From Deltaproteobacteria bacterium HGW-Deltaproteobacteria-2 (GTDB taxonomy: Bacteria > Desulfobacterota > Syntrophia > Syntrophales > Smithellaceae): DNA of 64,000 bases. The notes under the pieces were generated by a model, which was not told where the DNA came from, did no database searches, and saw only the letters and a program-made list of their open reading frames with translations. The stretch covers positions 311,782-375,781 of the forward strand of contig PHBC01000001.1 of the NCBI GenBank assembly GCA_002840505.1, written 5' to 3'. The position numbers and the translations under genes were made by a program. Shown here piece after piece: positions 58,491 to 64,000 of this stretch; position 1 is the stretch's first letter; every line of letters begins with the position of its first letter.

Positions 58491-60611
58491 ATGACTAAAG
58501 ATCAAAACATCAAATATTTATTTGAGCCGCAGTCAATTGCCATTATTGGAGCTTCCAATGATAAGGGCAAGATTGGCAACGCGGTAATCAGCAACATCAT
58601 CAAAGGCGGCTATAAGAATAAAATTTTCCCGATTAATCCCAAGGGCGGAGAAATTGAAGGCATTAAAGCATACAAAAGCATATCAGATGTGCAGGATGAC
58701 GTTGATATCGCCTGTATTACAATTCCAGCGAAATTTGTTCTGGACTCCGTAAAAGAATGCGCGGCCAAAGGCGTAAAATACGCTATTGTAATAACTTCCG
58801 GCTTCTCCGAAATTGGTAAAATAGAAGAAGAGCGAAAACTGGTTGAAGCCGCCCGGGAGAAAGGAATGCGTATTCTGGGACCGAATGTTTTCGGCATCTT
58901 CACTGCAGAGGTATCGTTAAACTCAACTTTTGCCGGCAGTGTTATTCCTTCCGGCAATCTGGGCATCATTACCCAGAGCGGCGCTTTAGGTCTGGCCATG
59001 ATCGGACAAGCCACTGTCGGCAATGTCGGCCTTTCGGCAATTGTTTCCGTGGGAAATAAATCCGACGTTGATGAAGGCGACCTTTTAGAATACATGATAA
59101 CTCAAGACCGGACGAAAGTTATCCTCATTTATATGGAAGGGGTGCGCGAAGGAGAGCGGTTGGTCGAAACACTCAAGCGCGCCAGCAAAATAAAACCAGT
59201 CGTCATCATCAAGTCCGGACGGTCCACGCGGGGAGCAATGGCTGCGGCATCACATACAGGCTCGCTGGCCGGCTCCGACGCTGTATTTAACGATATAATC
59301 AAGCAATGCGGAGCGCTGCGAGCTGAAAATATGACGGAAGCTTTTGAATGGAGCAAGTTTCTTGCCAACAATCCACTTCCGGCCGGCGAAAACACAGTTA
59401 TCATTACCAATGGCGGCGGAGCAGGAGTTATGGCCACTGATGCCTGCGAAAAATATAATGTAAAACTTTATGATGATTTCAACCATCTGAAAACAATTTT
59501 CTCGCCGGCCACACCGGAGTTCGGCTCGACAAAAAATCCGATAGATATAACCGGTCAGGCCAAAGCTGAAGATTACATAAAAGCTTTTAACGCGGCTCTG
59601 CATGACCCTGAAATTCATTCCGTAATTGGAGTTTTTTGTGAAAGTTCCCGTTTTACAAATAAAGATCTGGACATGGCCGTGGAACAAAACTACCGGCAAT
59701 TTAAAGCTGCCGGTAAGCCCATTGTCTTTGGTTTATTGGGAGGTGAAACAGTTGCTGACTATACCAGAGAGGCGCGCCGGAAAAATATCCCGGTTTATGA
59801 AGATGTTTATGCAGGTGTAGAATCTCTGGGCGCGATGTATTCCTATAAACGATATGCTGAAGAAAAAGAAGATGAAGTTACCGATTTTAAATTCGATGCG
59901 ACAGCCATTGACAATATTTTGGGGAATGCCCGTAAAGAAGGCCGGTCGTTTCTATTTGCCCATGAAGGTCAGGACGTAATGAAAATTATCGGTATTTCTG
60001 TTCCTAAAAGCATTGTTGCCGCGAATATCGAAGGCGCCGTAAAAAGTGCCGCAGACATTGGCTACCCGGTAGTTATGAAAGTTGTTTCCAAAGATATTTT
60101 GCATAAGAGTGATGCCGGCGGCATCGCCCTCGATCTGGATAATGAAAATGAAGTAATTTCCGCCTATGAAGCGATCATGCGCAATTGCCGGGCTAACGTA
60201 CCCCGCGCCGTTATCGAAGGTGTGGCAATATCGGAAATGGTACCTAATGGAACGGAAATGATTGTCGGGGCAAGAATCGACGGTTCTTTCGGCCCGACTG
60301 TAATGGTTGGCTTAGGCGGAATATATGTGGAAGTAATGAAAGATGTTTCTTTTCGTGCTGTTCCTTTGGGAAGACGGGAAATAATGGAGATGATCAAAGA
60401 AATTCGCTCTTATCCTTTGCTTCTGGGAGTGCGCGGCGAGAAGATACGCGACATAAACACTCTTGTGGATACAATAATCAAGATCGGGTCTGTAATCCGC
60501 AATTGCAAAGGAATTTCCGATATTGAAATTAATCCTCTTGTTCTTTATGAACAAGGTATGGGCGCAAAGGCCGTGGACGTAAGAATAATACTTTCAAGAG
60601 AAGAGAGGTGA
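58491..60611 (+). CDS. ADP-forming acyl-CoA synthetase (fused alpha/beta)
   Basis: A 706-residue NDP-forming acyl-CoA synthetase with alpha and beta parts fused. Domains in order: CoA-binding (FEPQSIAIIGASNDKGKIGN, residues 11-30), two succinyl-CoA synthetase-like flavodoxin domains with the phosphorylated His255 in AAASHTGSLAGSD, and a C-terminal ATP-grasp domain (GYPVVMKVVSKDILHKSDAGG, then EMIVGARIDGSFGPTVMVGLGG and DIEINPL). It interconverts acyl-CoA plus ADP and phosphate with acid plus ATP. In fermenting or syntrophic anaerobes it typically makes ATP from acetyl-CoA or other acyl-CoAs. There is no C-terminal GNAT domain, so it is not a Pat acetyltransferase. The next gene begins six bases on. 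Confidence 0.92.
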   Translation: MTKDQNIKYLFEPQSIAIIGASNDKGKIGNAVISNIIKGGYKNKIFPINPKGGEIEGIKAYKSISDVQDDVDIACITIPAKFVLDSVKECAAKGVKYAIVITSGFSEIGKIEEERKLVEAAREKGMRILGPNVFGIFTAEVSLNSTFAGSVIPSGNLGIITQSGALGLAMIGQATVGNVGLSAIVSVGNKSDVDEGDLLEYMITQDRTKVILIYMEGVREGERLVETLKRASKIKPVVIIKSGRSTRGAMAAASHTGSLAGSDAVFNDIIKQCGALRAENMTEAFEWSKFLANNPLPAGENTVIITNGGGAGVMATDACEKYNVKLYDDFNHLKTIFSPATPEFGSTKNPIDITGQAKAEDYIKAFNAALHDPEIHSVIGVFCESSRFTNKDLDMAVEQNYRQFKAAGKPIVFGLLGGETVADYTREARRKNIPVYEDVYAGVESLGAMYSYKRYAEEKEDEVTDFKFDATAIDNILGNARKEGRSFLFAHEGQDVMKIIGISVPKSIVAANIEGAVKSAADIGYPVVMKVVSKDILHKSDAGGIALDLDNENEVISAYEAIMRNCRANVPRAVIEGVAISEMVPNGTEMIVGARIDGSFGPTVMVGLGGIYVEVMKDVSFRAVPLGRREIMEMIKEIRSYPLLLGVRGEKIRDINTLVDTIIKIGSVIRNCKGISDIEINPLVLYEQGMGAKAVDVRIILSREER

Positions 60612-60616
60612 AATAA

Positions 60617-61660
60617 ATGGATAAGCTAGTCGTAACATCAATGCGGCAGAGCGCGGGTAAAACAAGCGTTATTATTGGTCTGGCCAAGGCATTGAACAGG
60701 AAAGCCGGATATATGAAGCCTTTCGGTGAAAGACTGATCTACCGCAAAAAGAAATTGTGGGACTATGATGCCGCATTGATAGCCAATATATTTGAAATAG
60801 AAGAAAGCGGCGAAAATATGAGCATTGGCTTCCATCCTGCCAAACTTATGTCCATGCTGGACGAAGAAATGACTAAACAAAAGTTACTTGAGCTTATGTC
60901 CAATGTCGGCAATAAAAAAGATGTCGTTTTTATCGAAGCGGGAAAAGATATCACTTACGGCTCGTCCGTTTATCTGGATGCTATTTCTTTGTCTCAATAT
61001 TTAGATGCCGGTTTACTGGTAGTGGCCAGCGGCAATGAAGACACAATTTTTGACGATATCATTTTTTTAAAAAAACGTGTCCGGATGGAGCAGGCAACAC
61101 TCAAGGGCGTCATCATCAATAAAGTTGCCAACATTAACGAATTCAATGAAATTTACCTGCCCAAAATACAACAATTGGGCGTAAACGTGCTGGGTGTAAT
61201 TCCCTATTATAAAGAATTACCTTTCTTTTCCGTGAACTATCTGGCTGACCGGTTGTTTGCCAAAATTATTGCCGGAGAAAACAATTTAAACGGCATAGTG
61301 GAAAATGTCTTTATCGGTTCGGTTTCCGCAAGCGCTGTTTGCAAAGAGCCGTTGTTTCAAACGAAAAATAAAATCGTTATCACCAGCGGCGACCGCAGCG
61401 ATATGATTATCGCGGCGCTGGACAGTCAGTCGACAGCTATTGTTTTGACAAATAATATTTTGCCGCCATCTAATATCATTGCCAAAGCCGAAAAGATGGG
61501 CATTCCCTTACTTTTAGTTTCTCTGGATTCCTATCAGACGGCCAAACAAATAGATGATCTGGAAGCGCTGCCGACAAAAGATGATAAAGAAAAAATCGCT
61601 TTAATTGAGAAGATGATCAGCGATCATGTGGATATTAAAAAACTTCAATTGGCAAAATAA
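60617..61660 (+). CDS. BioD-like/DRTGG-domain protein
   Basis: A 347-residue protein with a dethiobiotin-synthetase-like P-loop domain (LVVTSMRQSAGKTSVIIGLAKAL, then YMKPFGER and VFIEAGKDITYG) and a DRTGG-type C-terminal domain (NVFIGSVSAS, then IVITSGDRSDMIIAAL). This is the arrangement of the N-terminal half of large phosphotransacetylases, without the catalytic PTA domain. Such stand-alone proteins frequently accompany ADP-forming acyl-CoA synthetase genes, and a regulatory or sensing role is inferred. It starts six bases after the synthetase gene, so they form one operon. Confidence 0.85.
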   Translation: MDKLVVTSMRQSAGKTSVIIGLAKALNRKAGYMKPFGERLIYRKKKLWDYDAALIANIFEIEESGENMSIGFHPAKLMSMLDEEMTKQKLLELMSNVGNKKDVVFIEAGKDITYGSSVYLDAISLSQYLDAGLLVVASGNEDTIFDDIIFLKKRVRMEQATLKGVIINKVANINEFNEIYLPKIQQLGVNVLGVIPYYKELPFFSVNYLADRLFAKIIAGENNLNGIVENVFIGSVSASAVCKEPLFQTKNKIVITSGDRSDMIIAALDSQSTAIVLTNNILPPSNIIAKAEKMGIPLLLVSLDSYQTAKQIDDLEALPTKDDKEKIALIEKMISDHVDIKKLQLAK

Positions 61661-61690
61661 TTTAACAACAACCCAATTCAAGCGTAAGGC

Positions 61691-63712
61691 ATGAAACAGG
61701 AAAAAACAAAGCAAGAGGATGTCCCGTCATCACAAAAACTCAATCAATTTGCTGATACAGAAGAAAGAGGATCTAAGATAAGAAGAGATTATATCCATAA
61801 TCTCTTCTTTATTTTTGCCATCTTCATTGCAGGCATTATTGCTTATTCCAATTCGTTTGACTGTTCATTTCATTTTGACGACGCTAATTTTTTCGAAAAA
61901 ATTGATATGATAGGTTCAGCAGGAATAAGCGACTGGCTTAAGCTTTTTCCCAGCCGCCCTGTCGGCACCTTGACGTTTGCTCTTAACTATCATTTTCATC
62001 GTCTTGATGTCTGGGGATATCATCTGGTTAACCTGATCATCCACCTGACGAATGCACTACTCATCTGGTGGCTGACCTGGCTGACTTTGTCTACTCCCGT
62101 CATGAAGACCTCCGAAATCAGCAGATATAAAACAATGCTGGCCTTTTTGACCGGCATGCTTTTCGTAACCCATCCCCTGGCTACACAATCAGTAACATAT
62201 ATAGCCCAGCGTTTTGCCTCGCTGGCCACACTATTTTATCTTTTATCCTTAATTCTCTTCATCCAGGGAAAGCTCTGGCAGGGAAACAAGAATATACCGA
62301 AGCTTTTATTCGGCGGTTCGCTCATGACTGCTGTTTTGGGTATGCTCACCAAGGAGATTGTCTTTACTTTGCCCTTCGCTATTCTCTTATATGATTACTG
62401 TTTTCTTAAGACCGTTCCCTGGACGCTGGAAAGAAAGGATCATAGCGTTATCCTTTCCTTTATTATGCTGGTAATCTTTATTCTCTTGTTTTTCATGCTT
62501 TCCTCTGTGAGGAATCCATTCGATACTGTACCTCCTGACCAGGGATATTCCTATTCCATATCCATGAAAGAATATTTTTTTACTCAGTTCAGGGTTATCC
62601 TGACCTACATTCGCTTGTTCATTCTGCCGATTAATCAAAACCTGGATTACGATTACCAGATTTCCACCGGTTTCTTTCAGCTAAAAACTTTTTTAAGTTT
62701 TTCCATTTTGCTTGGCATTTTAGCGGCGGGGATTTTGCTGTTTAAAAAGTACCGGCTGATTTCCTTCGGGATATTCTGGTTTTTCCTCACTATGTCCGTG
62801 GAGTCGAGCATCATTCCGATTTCCCAGAATGTAATCTTCGAGCACCGTACCTATCTGCCCGGTTTTGGCTTCTTTCTGGTTTTGACCGGCGTATTTTTTT
62901 ATTTCTTCAGGGAAAGATACATAAGAATTGCGGTGATTATTCTGCTGATAATTGCTTCTATCAATACTGTATTAACGTATCAGCGCAATGAAATCTGGAA
63001 AAGCGAATATACCTTATGGTCTGATTGCATAAAAAAATCCCCGGATAAGGCCAGAACGAATAATAATTTCGGCCTTATCCTGTTTGGCGAAGGAAAAATT
63101 AAGGAGGCTATTGATCATTACAACAAGGCCCTCAGCATAACACCGTATTACGTCCCACCATACTACAATCGAGGAAATGCTTACGCTGAGCTCGGCCAGT
63201 ATCAACTGGCTTTTGAAGATTATAATCAGGCTATCCGTCTCCAGCCTGATTATGCCGAGGCCTATTACAATAGAGGATCTGCCTACTCTAAATTCGGCCA
63301 GAACCAACTGGCCATTGATGATTTCAATAAAGCCATTGCTTTAAATCCAAATTATACAAAAGCCTACAACAACAGGGGCATTACTTATGGCAAGCTCGGC
63401 CAGTATCAGCGCGCTATTGAAAACTTTAACAAAGCCATAAGTCTGGACCATAATAATACCAAGCTCTATAACAACAGAGGGTTTGCTTATGCTAAACTCG
63501 GCCAGTATCAGCGCGCCATTGAGGACTATAATGAAGCAATCCGCCTGAAGCCGGATTATGCTATGGCTTACAACAACAGAGGATTTGCTTATGATAAACT
63601 TGGCCTGCATCAGCGAGCCATTGAGGACTATGAAACGGCTCTAGGTCTGAAATCGGATAACGCAGACCTCCGCAGAGCATTACGACTGGCGCCGAAAATA
63701 GAAAAGCGTTAA
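61691..63712 (+). CDS. TMTC-like membrane protein with six TPRs
   Basis: A 673-residue protein with about eleven membrane segments (about residues 35-440) and six TPR units in the C-terminal part (about 450-655). The first extracytoplasmic loop has FHFDDANFFEK, the acidic-pair motif of GT-C glycosyltransferases, and GYHLVNLIIHLTNALLIWWL and FVTHPLATQSVTYIAQRFASLATLFYLLSL are typical of the TMTC/DUF1736 type. The TPR units share YxNRGxAYxKLGQYQRAIEDYNxAI and are similar at the DNA level, about 102 bp apart, from recent duplication. Eukaryotic TMTCs O-mannosylate proteins; bacterial homologues are uncharacterised. A second related gene follows. Confidence 0.85.
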   Translation: MKQEKTKQEDVPSSQKLNQFADTEERGSKIRRDYIHNLFFIFAIFIAGIIAYSNSFDCSFHFDDANFFEKIDMIGSAGISDWLKLFPSRPVGTLTFALNYHFHRLDVWGYHLVNLIIHLTNALLIWWLTWLTLSTPVMKTSEISRYKTMLAFLTGMLFVTHPLATQSVTYIAQRFASLATLFYLLSLILFIQGKLWQGNKNIPKLLFGGSLMTAVLGMLTKEIVFTLPFAILLYDYCFLKTVPWTLERKDHSVILSFIMLVIFILLFFMLSSVRNPFDTVPPDQGYSYSISMKEYFFTQFRVILTYIRLFILPINQNLDYDYQISTGFFQLKTFLSFSILLGILAAGILLFKKYRLISFGIFWFFLTMSVESSIIPISQNVIFEHRTYLPGFGFFLVLTGVFFYFFRERYIRIAVIILLIIASINTVLTYQRNEIWKSEYTLWSDCIKKSPDKARTNNNFGLILFGEGKIKEAIDHYNKALSITPYYVPPYYNRGNAYAELGQYQLAFEDYNQAIRLQPDYAEAYYNRGSAYSKFGQNQLAIDDFNKAIALNPNYTKAYNNRGITYGKLGQYQRAIENFNKAISLDHNNTKLYNNRGFAYAKLGQYQRAIEDYNEAIRLKPDYAMAYNNRGFAYDKLGLHQRAIEDYETALGLKSDNADLRRALRLAPKIEKR

Positions 63713-63792
63713 AGTGATGAATGCGTAAAGTAAATATAAAAATTCATTTGCTCACTAAAATAAAATTATTGAAAATAAGATAATTCAAACCG

Positions 63793-64000
63793 ATGTTAAA
63801 TAAGATAAACATTAATCCTCAAAAAAAGAACCTGATTGTTTATATTTTTCTGGTTATTGTCACGATTGCCGTCTACTGGCAGGTGAATCAACATGATTTT
63901 ATTAATTGCGATGATTCTGTCTATGTTACAGAGAACCTTCATGTCCAGTCCGGAATCACGCTGGATGGAATTCGCTGGGCCTTCAGCACAACCTATGCTG
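63793..64000 (+). CDS. second TMTC-like membrane protein (3' part outside window)
   Basis: Sixty-nine codons from the ATG at 63793 are open to the window end. One membrane segment (about residues 14-31) is followed by QHDFINCDDSVYVTENLHVQ and GITLDGIRWAFSTTYA, the first extracytoplasmic loop of TMTC-like GT-C proteins, with the acidic pair. It forms a tandem pair with the 61691 gene, 80 bases apart. The remainder of the protein, including any TPRs, is outside the window. Confidence 0.75.
   Translation, partial: MLNKININPQKKNLIVYIFLVIVTIAVYWQVNQHDFINCDDSVYVTENLHVQSGITLDGIRWAFSTTYA

Noticed and set aside
58491..60611. Pat-type protein lysine acetyltransferase
   Set aside because: The NDP-forming synthetase domains are complete, including the phospho-His, but no GNAT domain is present.
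63070..63670. About 102-bp spaced DNA repeats, possible CRISPR or satellite
   Set aside because: They encode consecutive 34-residue TPR units in one open frame.
1..64000. rRNA, tRNA, integrase, transposase or prophage genes
   Set aside because: I looked through every intergenic gap for tRNA arms and at every long frame for such products and saw none; the mobile-like signals are all small non-coding repeats.

Overview
The window looks like a chromosomal contig from a Gram-negative, probably anaerobic deltaproteobacterium, most likely near the Syntrophales (Syntrophus/Smithella). I infer this from the mix of genes rather than from a marker: LL-diaminopimelate aminotransferase, a GspN-containing type II secretion operon with a PilM-like GspL, ADP-forming acyl-CoA ligase, phenylacetate-CoA ligase beside a branched-chain amino-acid-type ABC transporter, and TMTC-like TPR membrane proteins. 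Base composition is moderate to AT-rich. I found no rRNA, tRNA, CRISPR array, insertion-sequence transposase or prophage genes.

Layout. 1-1530: 5' part of leuS (minus). 1.9-2.8 kb: orphan membrane-anchored protein. 3.0-7.9 kb (minus): a candidate peptidoglycan-recycling group of SpoIID/LytB protein, AmpG-like permease, MurU-like nucleotidyltransferase and AmgK-like kinase. 8.0-9.7 kb (plus): MinD/ParA-like ATPase and a protein with a degenerate J-domain plus a RodZ-type HTH. 9.8-11.2 kb: FN3-repeat lipoprotein with a clear terminator. 11.4-25.8 kb: a nearly complete type II secretion operon in the order F-G-H-I-J-K-L-M-N-C-(GspA-like AAA)-(TPR)-D-E, followed by dapF, dapL and ychF. 29.3-31.8 kb (minus): DUF1893-like, ECF-S-like and DUF362 proteins. 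32-35 kb (plus): SGNH hydrolase, a small gene behind a perfect sigma70 promoter, and glmM. 35.1-38.1 kb (minus): polytopic membrane protein and thiolase. 38.3-39.2 kb (plus): tatA and a TVP38-family protein. 39.3-45.8 kb (minus): paaK and livFGMH plus a binding protein. 45.9-48.6 kb (minus): PAS histidine kinase and rmuC. 48.9-52.7 kb (plus): purL with a PurS-like duplicated N-terminus, and purQ. 52.8-57.0 kb (minus): a cluster of four related exported beta-rich proteins and a membrane-anchored C39-like peptidase. 57.5-58.4 kb: DedA and a DedA remnant. 58.5-64 kb (plus): ADP-forming acyl-CoA synthetase, a BioD/DRTGG-like protein and two TMTC-like TPR membrane proteins, the second cut by the window end.

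The best candidate for an under-described system is the 52.8-57.0 kb cluster. Each of its four exported proteins has an SD-x-(E/D)-L-x4-A-(Q/E) motif near the start of its exported region; in the two small paralogs it follows the signal peptide directly. The motif resembles the double-glycine leaders that C39 peptidases cut, and a C39-like peptidase is encoded in the same run. The logic recalls Fap amyloid and Fil-type loci, but the substrates look different.

The second theme is repeats. At least five families of small inverted elements sit between genes: about 75-bp TGTCATTTCGA elements, 28-bp TGTCATTCC palindromes, REPIN-like paired CCGCTGGCGG elements, outer 16-bp inverted repeats that enclose other repeats, and longer hairpin-rich elements. 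Several lie inside the secretion operon and affect how gene starts should be called.
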